DNA of 64,000 nt, from the NCBI RefSeq assembly GCF_019668485.1, contig NZ_AP024619.1:929001-993000 (forward strand), given 5' to 3'. The position numbers and the translations under genes were made by a program. Of the stretch, positions 8,730-16,478 are shown one piece after another. This DNA is from Gelria sp. Kuro-4. GTDB taxonomy: Bacteria; Bacillota; DTU030; DUMP01. Every line of letters begins with the position of its first letter. The stretch's first letter is position 1. Under the pieces are notes generated by a model. It searched no databases. It was not told where the DNA came from and worked only from the letters and a program-made list of their open reading frames with translations.

Positions 8730-8841
8730 GAACGTGCCAGCAAAATGGTTTTCATAGCAAATGACATCAGAAAGAGTGCCGGGCTGGGCGATGAAGATTC
8801 TCGCCTTGGTCGGCAAGCAAGTGCCTGCGCGGTACCCTGAT

Positions 8842-8860
8842 GGTATACGTATACTTGTAC
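8842..8860. promoter_or_regulatory. GntR-type operator, copy 4
   Basis: GTATACGTATAC (8843-8854) is a perfect 12-bp palindrome followed by TTGTAC. It shares its TATACGTATA-type core with the sites at 2349 and 3155 and lies about 80 bp before the dehydrogenase start at 8933. It indicates that the dehydrogenase/aminotransferase unit belongs to the same regulon as the upstream operon. Confidence 0.62.
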
Positions 8861-8932
8861 ATTCGGATTCCGGCCCAATTCCTACATGGTAGTGGTGCGG
8901 TGCCTGTTACGATACGCTGAGGAGTGTGGAGT

Positions 8933-9913
8933 ATGGAACAGATCGTCTTTCTAGACGATGTGGAGTGTGCCAAGTATCAAGAGCTGCTGGAGCCCCTACA
9001 ACGGTTTGGTGGATTAACGGTCTACACGACGGTGCCAAAGAATAACCGCGAGCTGCTAGAACGTGTCCACGATGCCACCGTTGTCTGCTTTGGACTGTCC
9101 CATTTTACCAAGGAGGTCCTGAGTGCCTGCCCGGATCTTAAACTTCTTTGTTTTCTGGGAACGGGGGTGTGGGACTATGTAGACTTGGAAGCTGCAAACA
9201 AGCTGCGTATTGCTGTCATGAATGTGGCTGACTATGGTACCAACGCTGTGGCCGAGCATGTATTGGCCCTGATGCTAGCTGTTAACCGCCATATCTGCGA
9301 GGCACACCAAAGGGTACTGTGGGGTATTTGGGACCAAAGTGGCTTGGCAGGAGTGGAACTGGCGGGCAGCACGCTGGGGATCGTTGGACTTGGGAGAATT
9401 GGCCGCAGGGTTGCAGAAATTGGGTTACAGTTAGGTATGCGGGTATGCGGTTATGACAATGTGCCACCGCAACAATGGCCCGGCTTCCAGCAAATTGAGT
9501 TCATGTCTCTACGCAATGTTGTAAGAACCGCCGATTACCTTACCATTCATTTGCCTGGACTTCCAGAGACACAGAACGTGGTGAATGCGGACGTACTTAA
9601 ATTGCTAAAAAAGGACGCAGTCGTTATTAACACATCTCGAGGTGAGGTTTTGGATAATGAATTCTTGGCCCATCTCTTGAGAACGGGAAGAATCAGGGGA
9701 GCGGGATTAGACGTCTTCCCTACAGAACCGCCAGGTAACGATAACCCATACCTAGGGTTAACCAACGTGGTGCTTACTCCCCACATCGGCTTTGCCACAA
9801 GAAATGCGATCCAGCGCCTACTGCAAACCGCTGTACAGCAAATAGCAGATTTCCTCGTAGATGAGCAGCGAGTAGTTGTGAATGCCCAGGAAAAAGAATC
9901 TATTAATAATTAA
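8933..9913 (+). CDS. D-isomer-specific 2-hydroxyacid dehydrogenase
   Basis: A 326-residue NAD(P)-dependent dehydrogenase. A catalytic lid domain (about 1-95 and 290-326) surrounds a Rossmann domain with GLGRIGRRVAE. The catalytic Arg is in NTSRGEVLD, the Glu in FPTEPPG and the His in TPHIG. The ATG at 8933 has GAGGAG about 8 bp upstream. It follows the racemase gene after a 200-bp promoter/operator gap, and the aminotransferase starts just after it. The natural reading is that LarA converts an L-hydroxy acid to the D isomer, which this enzyme oxidises to the 2-oxo acid. It is still AT-rich like the upstream block. Confidence 0.92.
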   Translation: MEQIVFLDDVECAKYQELLEPLQRFGGLTVYTTVPKNNRELLERVHDATVVCFGLSHFTKEVLSACPDLKLLCFLGTGVWDYVDLEAANKLRIAVMNVADYGTNAVAEHVLALMLAVNRHICEAHQRVLWGIWDQSGLAGVELAGSTLGIVGLGRIGRRVAEIGLQLGMRVCGYDNVPPQQWPGFQQIEFMSLRNVVRTADYLTIHLPGLPETQNVVNADVLKLLKKDAVVINTSRGEVLDNEFLAHLLRTGRIRGAGLDVFPTEPPGNDNPYLGLTNVVLTPHIGFATRNAIQRLLQTAVQQIADFLVDEQRVVVNAQEKESINN

Positions 9914-9931
9914 TAAATGGAGGAAGAGATA

Positions 9932-11212
9932 ATGTTAACCATGTATGAACGTGCACAAAAGGTTTTCCCACCGGCCGCGGGTCGCAGTACCCAGCTCGGG
10001 GTAGTGCGTGCCGAGGGCGCCTATGTCTATACCGAGGACGGACGCCGGTACCTGGACTTTGCAAGCGGCGTGGCAGTGGCGAACACCGGGCATAGGCACC
10101 CGGCGGTAGTGCACGCGGCGGAGGAGCAGCTCAAGAAGGCCATTCACGTCGGCCATAACGTGGCCTGGTACGAACCGTACGTGACGCTCGGCGAGCGGCT
10201 GGTCGCGGCCACCGGCGGCGACACCATGGTCTACTTCAGCAACAGCGGCGCCGAGGCCAACGAGGGCGCGGTGAAACTGGCCAAGTACGTCACGCGGCGG
10301 CCGGCCGTGATCGCCTTCAAGGGCGCCTTCCACGGGCGTACTCTGGGGACAATTTCCCTTACCACCTCGAACTCCGCCTACCGCAAACACTACGAGGGCC
10401 TGCTTCCCAGCGTCTACTTCGCCGACTACCCCTACTGCTACCGCTGCCCCTTCGGGCAAGAAGCAGGCCAGTGCGACTTTGCCTGCACCCAGCAGTTCAC
10501 GAAGATCTTCAAGCACTTGGTGGATCCGGAAGAGGTGGCGGCCATCATCATGGAACCGGTGGCCGGCGAGGGCGGCTACATCGTTCCGCCGGTCGAGTTC
10601 GTGCGCGCGGTACGGCAGGTGTGCAATGAACATGGGATTAAGCTGATCTTTGACGAAATCCAGACCGGTTTCGGCCGCACGGGGCGCCTCTTTGCCCACG
10701 AACACTTCGGCGTCCGGCCGGACATCATGTCGGTGGCCAAAGGCATCGCTTCCGGCTTCCCCCTGAGTGCCGTCATCGGCAAGCGGGAACTCATGGAAAA
10801 GTGGCCGGCCGGGGCGCACGGCGGCACCTTCGGCGGCAACCCGGTGGCCTGCGCGGCGGCCGTAGCCACCCTGGACCTCCTGCAGGGTGGGCTGGTGGAG
10901 AACGCGCGCGTGCAGGGCGCCTACTTCATGGCGCGCCTTCAAGAGCTCAAGGAGCGTTTCAGTTGCTTGGGCGACCTGCGCGGCCTTGGCCTCATGATCG
11001 GTGCCGAGTTTGTGGGCCCCCACAAGGAGCCGGCTACCGACCTGGTGAGGCACCTGCAGGCGGCCTGCCTGGAACGCGGCCTGATCCTCCTCAACTGCGG
11101 CGCTGACAAGAACGTCATCCGGTTCATCGCACCCCTCATCGTCACAAAAGAACAGATCGATCAAGCTACAGAAATTCTTGGAGAGGCCCTAGCTACTGTG
11201 GCGAGCAGATAA
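9932..11212 (+). CDS. Class III aminotransferase (4-aminobutyrate/ornithine aminotransferase type)
   Basis: A 426-residue PLP enzyme. Family marks are SNSGAEANEGAVKLA, FKGAFHGRT, MEPVAGEGGY, IFDEIQTGFGRTG, the PLP-lysine in SVAKGIASGFPLS, and GGTFGGNPVACAA. It removes a terminal (omega) amino group to give an aldehyde, typically with 2-oxoglutarate or pyruvate as acceptor. The start is taken as ATG 9932 because GGAGG at 9919-9923 follows the alternative ATG 9917. Codon use and GC rise sharply within its first codons compared with the previous gene, marking a composition boundary. With the aldehyde oxidoreductase downstream it could finish breakdown of the amine released by the carbamoyltransferase. 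Confidence 0.9.
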   Translation: MLTMYERAQKVFPPAAGRSTQLGVVRAEGAYVYTEDGRRYLDFASGVAVANTGHRHPAVVHAAEEQLKKAIHVGHNVAWYEPYVTLGERLVAATGGDTMVYFSNSGAEANEGAVKLAKYVTRRPAVIAFKGAFHGRTLGTISLTTSNSAYRKHYEGLLPSVYFADYPYCYRCPFGQEAGQCDFACTQQFTKIFKHLVDPEEVAAIIMEPVAGEGGYIVPPVEFVRAVRQVCNEHGIKLIFDEIQTGFGRTGRLFAHEHFGVRPDIMSVAKGIASGFPLSAVIGKRELMEKWPAGAHGGTFGGNPVACAAAVATLDLLQGGLVENARVQGAYFMARLQELKERFSCLGDLRGLGLMIGAEFVGPHKEPATDLVRHLQAACLERGLILLNCGADKNVIRFIAPLIVTKEQIDQATEILGEALATVASR

Positions 11213-11365
11213 AGCCAAGATCCCTCAAAGGCGGGTTTACGCTTCACCACACACTGCTTACTTATAGATGTTGCCGTGCGGCCAGATGCTCAGTGCCACT
11301 AAGAGGTGTGCTGTGTCTTTCAGAGCGGTCTCGGCCCGAGCAATTCTTGCTTCTGGGGCAGCGGA

Positions 11366-11592
11366 GGACGGGGCGGCATTGTGGACGAAGAGGCGCTGTA
11401 TGCCGTCCTTACCTCCGGGCACCTGGGCGGCTTTAGCGGTGAGGTGATGGAGACGGAGCCGTCGGTGAAGAGTAAGCCCTTCAACCTGCCCAACGTGGTG
11501 GTCACCCCGCACATTGGCGGTAACACCCACGAGGCTCAGCAGCACATTGGCTTAAGGTTGGTACAAGAAGTCAAGAAGATTATCGCACCGAG
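11366..11592 (+). pseudogene. C-terminal remnant of a phosphoglycerate-dehydrogenase-like D-2-hydroxyacid dehydrogenase
   Basis: About 75 codons encode RGGIVDEEALYAVLTSGHLG and later VVVTPHIGGNTHEA, the C-terminal third of a D-2-hydroxyacid dehydrogenase. It is nearly the same as the C terminus of the intact gene at 24575-25510, including at the nucleotide level. The N-terminal two thirds are missing and no start exists. The frame happens to stay open into the next gene, so automatic calls may fuse the two. Likely a duplicated and truncated copy. Confidence 0.82.
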
Positions 11593-11614
11593 AGCGACCC
11601 AGTCGGTTACGCCA

Positions 11615-11642
11615 AGCCCTGCCTCAGCGGCGGGGCTTTTTC
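11615..11642 (+). terminator. Rho-independent terminator
   Basis: AGCCCTGCC (11615-11623) pairs with GGCGGGGCT (11629-11637) around a 5-base loop and is followed by a short T run. It sits just after the dehydrogenase remnant and before the aldehyde oxidoreductase gene. It therefore separates that gene from the upstream unit and argues that the open frame across it is not translated as a fusion. Confidence 0.7.
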
Positions 11643-11800
11643 CCGAGGATCACACGCTGACTAGGTACCAATGCACTGCCGGAAGATGGATCGACAGGCG
11701 TCCGGCGGCTAGAGCCAGAGTGTACCTAGAGGATAAGTGTAAATGGCTGGGTGGTTTAGGCAGGCAACGAGGCTACTTGATTAATAAGGAGGAATTAATC

Positions 11801-13666
11801 ATGGTCGGCGGTTACACCGGCAAGATTCTAAGGGTAAACTTGACAGAGGGTAAAACGTGGACCGAGGATTTGGACCTGGGTGCGGCGCGGAGGTTTGTTG
11901 GGGGGAGCGGCCTCGCTGCCAAGTATCTGTTCGAGGAAACCGGTGCTGGTACTGATCCCCTTGGGCCGGACAACTTGTTGATCTTTATGACGGGTCCCTT
12001 TACGGGTACAATCGTTCCGAATTCGGGCCGGCATGCCGTGGTGGCGCGCTCGCCCCTTACCGGGATCTGGGGCGAGGGGGACGTGGGTGGCACCTGGGGC
12101 GTCATGCTGAAACGAGCCGGGTATGATGGTATCCTCATCAAGGGCAGGGCCGACGATCCGGTGTACCTATGGGTTAACGAAAACGGGGTCGAAATCCGTT
12201 CGGCGCGGCATCTCTGGGGTAAAGACACGTTTGAGACGGCCGAACTGCTCAAGGCGGAAACCCACTCGAAGGCTGTCATAAGCTCCATCGGTCCTGCGGG
12301 CGAAAACCTGGTGAAGCTAGCCGTTGTAATGAGCGATGGGCGCGACGCCCGGGCGGCCGGGCGTGGTGGTCTGGGTGCCGTCATGGGGTCCAAGAACCTT
12401 AAAGCCCTTGCCGTCTATGGAACCAAACGGCTCCCGGTGGCTGACGCCGAAAGCCTTAAGGGGCTCACCAAAGAAATGGCCAGGACCATTGCGGAGCGAA
12501 CCCAGGGTATGGCCCGCTTCGGCACGGCCGGCGGCCTCCAGGCCATGGAGGAGCTGGGCGACCTGCCCATCCGCAACTGGTATCAGGGCAGTTGGCCGGA
12601 AGGAGCAGCTAAGATTGGCGGCCAGCGTATGGCCGAGAGCATTCTGACACGGAATTACCACTGTGGAGCCTGTGTTATCGGTTGCGGCCGGGTAGTCAAG
12701 CTAGGCCGCGGGGAGTACGCCGGAGTCGAACAGGGTGGACCGGAGTACGAAACCCTGGCTTCACTTGGCGCCCTCTGCCTGGTGGATGACCTGGAAGCCG
12801 TAGCCCTGGCCAACGAATACTGCAACCGTTACGGGCTGGACACCATCTCCACCGGCTCTGCCGTCGCTTTTGCCATGGAGTGCTGGGAGCATGGCCTGAT
12901 AACTGCGAAAGATACCGACGGGCTCAAGCTCGAGTGGGGAAGCGCTGAAGCAATGCTGACGCTGGTGCAGGCCATTGCCCGGCGCGAGAGGCTCGGCCGG
13001 CTGTTGGCGGACGGAGTCCGAGCGGCGGCCCAGGCTTTGGGTCCCCGGGCGGAGGAATACGCCATTCATGTCAAGGGCCTGGAATTTCCCGCGCATGACC
13101 CGCGTGCCTATAACAGCGTGGCGGTCGGGTATGCTACCTCGAACAGGGGAGCATGCCACCTGCAGGGCTTCACCCATATGTTCGAGAAGAGCGTCACCAT
13201 GCCCGAGCTCGGCTACGACGAGATCCAGGATCGGTTCGGCGTTGAGGGCAAGGGTGAGCTGACGGCCAAGTGCCAAGACCTTATGTGCCTGATGGACGCA
13301 CTAAAAATGTGCAAGTTCTCTTTGTCGGGCGGGGTGAAGGTCACCCACATGATCAAATGGCTCAATTACGTAACTGGTTGGGATGTTTCGCTACAGGAAT
13401 TCCTCAAGACAGGGGAGCGCATCTTTAACCTAAAGCGCCTGTATAACGTGCGCTGCGGCAGCAGCTGCAAGGACGACACGCTGCCACCTCGCATCCTGAC
13501 TCACAAGCGAGGGAGCGGCGGTGCAGCAGACAACCTGCCGCCCCTAGGCAAAATGCTCAGTGAATACTATGCCTACCGGGGTTGGAGCGAAGAAGGGATC
13601 CCAACGCGTGAAAAACTACGTGAACTCGGCCTTAAAGAGTATGCAATTGAATCTATCCCTTATTAA
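11801..13666 (+). CDS. Aldehyde:ferredoxin oxidoreductase (tungsten bis-pterin)
   Basis: A 621-residue AOR-family protein. The N-terminal domain begins MVGGYTGKILRVNLTEG and carries FMTGPFTGT and ARSPLTGIWGEGDVGG. The [4Fe-4S] cluster ligands are CGACVIGC (about residue 288) with a later Cys in LKMCKFS. It oxidises aldehydes to carboxylates with ferredoxin. ATG 11801 follows AAGGAGG at 11786-11792; upstream in-frame sequence belongs to a pseudogene. Context offers two partners: the aminotransferase that makes an aldehyde, and the ThiF/cysteine-desulfurase pair downstream that may supply sulfur for the pterin cofactor. The aldehyde substrate is not identifiable. Confidence 0.92.
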   Translation: MVGGYTGKILRVNLTEGKTWTEDLDLGAARRFVGGSGLAAKYLFEETGAGTDPLGPDNLLIFMTGPFTGTIVPNSGRHAVVARSPLTGIWGEGDVGGTWGVMLKRAGYDGILIKGRADDPVYLWVNENGVEIRSARHLWGKDTFETAELLKAETHSKAVISSIGPAGENLVKLAVVMSDGRDARAAGRGGLGAVMGSKNLKALAVYGTKRLPVADAESLKGLTKEMARTIAERTQGMARFGTAGGLQAMEELGDLPIRNWYQGSWPEGAAKIGGQRMAESILTRNYHCGACVIGCGRVVKLGRGEYAGVEQGGPEYETLASLGALCLVDDLEAVALANEYCNRYGLDTISTGSAVAFAMECWEHGLITAKDTDGLKLEWGSAEAMLTLVQAIARRERLGRLLADGVRAAAQALGPRAEEYAIHVKGLEFPAHDPRAYNSVAVGYATSNRGACHLQGFTHMFEKSVTMPELGYDEIQDRFGVEGKGELTAKCQDLMCLMDALKMCKFSLSGGVKVTHMIKWLNYVTGWDVSLQEFLKTGERIFNLKRLYNVRCGSSCKDDTLPPRILTHKRGSGGAADNLPPLGKMLSEYYAYRGWSEEGIPTREKLRELGLKEYAIESIPY

Positions 13667-13862
13667 CTTCCGCTTTTCAGCTTTCCTATCGACCAAAGGC
13701 TTTCTAAGCAGCCGGGCCAAGTGCGCCAGTTCTCTAGGTGCTTCTAGTGCTAGTGCACGGCGAACTACTGCTCGTTGCGGCTGCATGATTGATCGGCTCC
13801 CAGGCGCACGTTTCAAAGCGTACCTCGCATACCGGCGGCGTCCCACTAGGTTAGGTGTTTTC

Positions 13863-13985
13863 ATGGTTAACTTCACCGACCGTGCTCTGGAAAGTCTCAA
13901 AGCCCTGGCCACGCGGCTAGACAAAGATCACCCCGAGGCCGCAGGGAGTCTGCGGGAAGGGGGATACCCCCGCTCGAGATCTTGA
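13863..13985 (+). pseudogene. IS256-family transposase scrap (C-terminal region)
   Basis: The 40-codon frame contains RALESLKALATRL then DKDHPEAAGSLREG. This matches the part of IS256-type transposases that reads A-x-x-L-x-x-L-x-x-x-HP-x-AA-SLREG just before the ETLTV region. The rest of the transposase is absent. The 13667-13862 stretch before it has no gene I can support. It is on the opposite strand from the scrap at 1535-1630, and the two bracket the catabolic island. Confidence 0.65.
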
Positions 13986-14016
13986 GCCCGCGCCAACGCG
14001 CCGCGGGCTGTTTTTT
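13985..14016 (+). terminator. Rho-independent terminator
   Basis: AGCCCGCG (13985-13992) and CGCGGGCT (14002-14009) form a strong stem followed by GTTTTTT. It would end the transcript of the aldehyde oxidoreductase about 320 bp after its stop, since no other terminator is seen in between. Confidence 0.8.
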
Positions 14017-14190
14017 GCGCTTATACAGTCCGCATCCTCAGGCATAATGGTGTTCCCATTTTTTCTCCTGAACCTTCCGCATCTCAGACTATTGATGTTA
14101 TAATTAACATGATTACACTACCCGGGTAGCGTACTTCGGAACATGATCCGGCGCACTTCCGCTTGATGTTAGGTTCAAGGAGGTGGGGCT

Positions 14191-15216
14191 TTGCTCCCTG
14201 CAGAATCCCGTTATTCCCGGCAGATTTTGGTTCCAGGAATCGGAGTGGAAGGGCAAAAGGCTATTCAGGAAGCGACGGCAGTAGTGATCGGTCTGGGAGC
14301 TTTGGGCAGCACCGTCGCCAACCTGCTCGCCCGGGCAGGGGTCGGGACCTTGAGACTGGTGGACCGGGATTTCGTCGACTGGACCAACCTGCAAAGACAG
14401 GGTCTGTACGAGGAAGAAGACGCCAGGAAGTGTCTGCCTAAAGCGGTGGCGGCGCACCGGCATCTTGCGCGTGTGAACTCGGAAATCCGTTACGAAAGCA
14501 TTGTCGCCGATGTGAACCCGGGCAATATCGAACAGATACTGTCCGGAGCCACGGTTGTGGTGGACGGCCTGGACAACTTTTACACCCGGGCTCTGGTCAA
14601 CGAGGCCAGCGTAAAAATGACCATCCCTTGGATTCACGGAGCCTGCGTCTCTACTTACGGGACCGCAGCCACAATTGTGCCCGGAGAGACCGCCTGCTAC
14701 AACTGCCTTTTCCCAGATGCGGCTGCCATGACGTCGGCAAACACTTGTGATACTGTCGGCATCCTCGGTCCGGTGGCCTTTGCTGTGGCCTCCTGGGAGG
14801 CAGCTGAGGCGCTTAAGATACTGGCCGGCCGGAAAGAGGAGGTTTCCCGCCGGCTGATGTTTCTTGATCTGTGGCTCAATGACGTGCATTTTGTCCCAGC
14901 CGAACGCAATCTTGAGTGCCGGGTTTGCGGGCGCAGGGAGTTCAGCCTCCTTGACAGGAATGCTCCGCTTACAACGACCTCCCTCTGCGGCCGCAACGCC
15001 ATCCAGGTGGTGCCTGCCGTCGCCCGCAGCTTTGACTTTGAGTCCACTGTGGATAGGTTGAAAAAGGCCGTCCCGATAGAAAGCAACCAGTATCTCCTTA
15101 AGTTCAAGGTCGGGCAATGTGAGCTGGTGGTTTTTCGAGACGGCAGGGCCATAGTGTTCGGTACGGATGACCCCAAAATCGCGAAAAGCCTCTACGGGAG
15201 GTATATCGGTGGCTGA
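14191..15216 (+). CDS. ThiF/MoeB/HesA-family adenylyltransferase (E1-like)
   Basis: A 341-residue E1-like enzyme that would adenylate the C terminus of a small sulfur-carrier protein (ThiS/MoaD type). Visible are RYSRQILVPGIG, the nucleotide loop GLGALGST, LVDRDFVDWTNLQRQ, DGLDNFYTR, and structural zinc cysteines CYNC and CRVC. About 90 residues past the E1 core resemble an added C-terminal domain I cannot name. It starts at TTG 14191 with GGAGG near 14180. It overlaps the cysteine-desulfurase gene by 8 bp, so the pair probably activates sulfur together. The nearby tungsten enzyme makes molybdopterin or tungstopterin sulfur supply plausible; no MoaD/ThiS gene is adjacent. Confidence 0.85.
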   Translation: MLPAESRYSRQILVPGIGVEGQKAIQEATAVVIGLGALGSTVANLLARAGVGTLRLVDRDFVDWTNLQRQGLYEEEDARKCLPKAVAAHRHLARVNSEIRYESIVADVNPGNIEQILSGATVVVDGLDNFYTRALVNEASVKMTIPWIHGACVSTYGTAATIVPGETACYNCLFPDAAAMTSANTCDTVGILGPVAFAVASWEAAEALKILAGRKEEVSRRLMFLDLWLNDVHFVPAERNLECRVCGRREFSLLDRNAPLTTTSLCGRNAIQVVPAVARSFDFESTVDRLKKAVPIESNQYLLKFKVGQCELVVFRDGRAIVFGTDDPKIAKSLYGRYIGG

Positions 15217-16369
15217 GCTGATGAAAGATGACTTTGTGTATTTGGATAATGCCGCAACTACCTGGCCGAAGCCGGAAAATGTCTATAAGGCTGTGAATGA
15301 CTGCCTGCGGGAGCTGAGTGCGAATCCGGGAAGATCGTCGCACCGGCTCTCCATCGCGGCGGAACGAACCGTTGATGAAGCCCGGTTAACCCTGGCTCAG
15401 TTCTTCCACGCACCTGCGCCGGAACACGTCGTCTTCACCCTGAACTGCACGGACTCTCTGAACATCGCCCTCAAAGGCCTCTTAAAACCCGGCAGCCGGG
15501 TCCTAACCAGTCCGTATGAGCACAACTCTGTGATGCGGCCCCTAAATAATCTGCGCCGGGCAGGTGTGAGGGTGGAGGTGGCGCGGGGAACGGCGGACCA
15601 TCAAGTAGATCTCGACCACTGGCGGGAACTGTGCGGACGGGGGGTTGACGTCGCGGTGGTCACCCATGCTTCCAACGTAACCGGCCGCATTCAGCCGGTG
15701 GCAGCGATGGCCGAAGCCGTGCACCGGTCCGGCGGCATACTGGTCTTGGATGCGGCGCAAACCGCTGGAAAGACGGATATAAACATGGCGGAGCTGGGTG
15801 TGGACGTCCTGGCGGCTCCAGGGCACAAGGGGTTGTTCGGACCGATGGGCGTAGGCGTTTTGATCGTCGGCCAGGACCTGCGGGTAAAGCCCTTCCGCGA
15901 AGGCGGTTCCGGCGTGCATTCCGAAGACGAGCTCCAGCCCGAAGCTCTACCGTGGGCTTTAGAGGCCGGAACACCCAACCTACCCGGCATTGCGGGCCTT
16001 ACGGCGGGGGTTCGCTTCATTCAATCCGTGGGCGTCGAGTCGGTGGCCGCCAAGGAAACGGAACTGGCGCGGGCTTTAGCCGCTGGGCTCCAAACCATCC
16101 CGGGAGTAAGGCTGTACTGTGACCCTGAAGACCCGCAAACGGGGATTGTCTCCTTTACCGTAGATGGGCAGGATGTAGCCCTCCTCGGAACAATACTCGA
16201 CCAGGCCTTCAGCATCGGGGTAAGAGCGGGCCTGCATTGTTCACCGGCTGCTCATAAAGCCGTCGGCACGTTTCCCGAGGGGACGCTGCGGGCCAGCGTG
16301 GGCTACTTCAATTCCCTACCGGACGTCGAACGGCTGCTCACGGCCGTTCGCCAGATCCGCTTGGTGTAA
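15209..16369 (+). CDS. Cysteine desulfurase family protein (class V aminotransferase fold)
   Basis: A 386-residue PLP enzyme of the NifS/SufS-related family that begins YLDNAATTWPKP. The PLP lysine is in APGHKGLFGPMG and the persulfide cysteine in RAGLHCSPAAHKAVGT; RASVGYFN closes the active site. It would release sulfur from cysteine to form an enzyme persulfide. GTG 15209 is chosen because GGGAGG lies at 15196-15201 and it overlaps the stop of the ThiF-like gene, giving translational coupling. The partner acceptor is probably the carrier protein activated by that enzyme. Confidence 0.9.
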   Translation: MAELMKDDFVYLDNAATTWPKPENVYKAVNDCLRELSANPGRSSHRLSIAAERTVDEARLTLAQFFHAPAPEHVVFTLNCTDSLNIALKGLLKPGSRVLTSPYEHNSVMRPLNNLRRAGVRVEVARGTADHQVDLDHWRELCGRGVDVAVVTHASNVTGRIQPVAAMAEAVHRSGGILVLDAAQTAGKTDINMAELGVDVLAAPGHKGLFGPMGVGVLIVGQDLRVKPFREGGSGVHSEDELQPEALPWALEAGTPNLPGIAGLTAGVRFIQSVGVESVAAKETELARALAAGLQTIPGVRLYCDPEDPQTGIVSFTVDGQDVALLGTILDQAFSIGVRAGLHCSPAAHKAVGTFPEGTLRASVGYFNSLPDVERLLTAVRQIRLV

Positions 16370-16430
16370 GCCCCAAGAGTGCGGCGCTGCTGCTGAAAAA
16401 ACAACATATAGCATTCGGTGCGCAGTATAA

Positions 16431-16468
16431 GCGGCCCTTGTTTTGCCTGATGGCAGGACAAGGGCCGC
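16431..16468. terminator. Bidirectional terminator-like hairpin between convergent genes
   Basis: GCGGCCCTTG (16431-16440) and CAAGGGCCGC (16459-16468) form a perfect 10-bp stem, with an inner TGCC/GGCA pairing. It lies between the plus-strand cysteine desulfurase and the minus-strand CcdA gene. T runs are weak on both strands, so the terminator reading rests on position and stem strength. Confidence 0.55.
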
Positions 16469-16478
16469 AGTGTGCATA

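Noticed and set aside
2300-9950. Guanidine riboswitch controlling the guanidino operon
   Set aside because: No ykkC, mini-ykkC or guanidine-III consensus was seen in the gaps; control appears to be by GntR operators.
9935-11164. Long minus-strand open frame of 409 codons
   Set aside because: It lies entirely antisense to the class III aminotransferase; GC-rich coding DNA often leaves the opposite frame open. No family resemblance.
11306-13666. Dehydrogenase-AOR fusion protein
   Set aside because: The in-frame upstream part is a truncated pseudogene, a terminator lies in between, and AOR has its own strong ribosome site at 11786 with a family-typical N terminus at 11801.
13863-13985. Small HesB/IscA-like gene
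   Set aside because: First residues look superficially similar, but HPEAAGSLREG is an IS256 transposase signature and there is no ribosome site.
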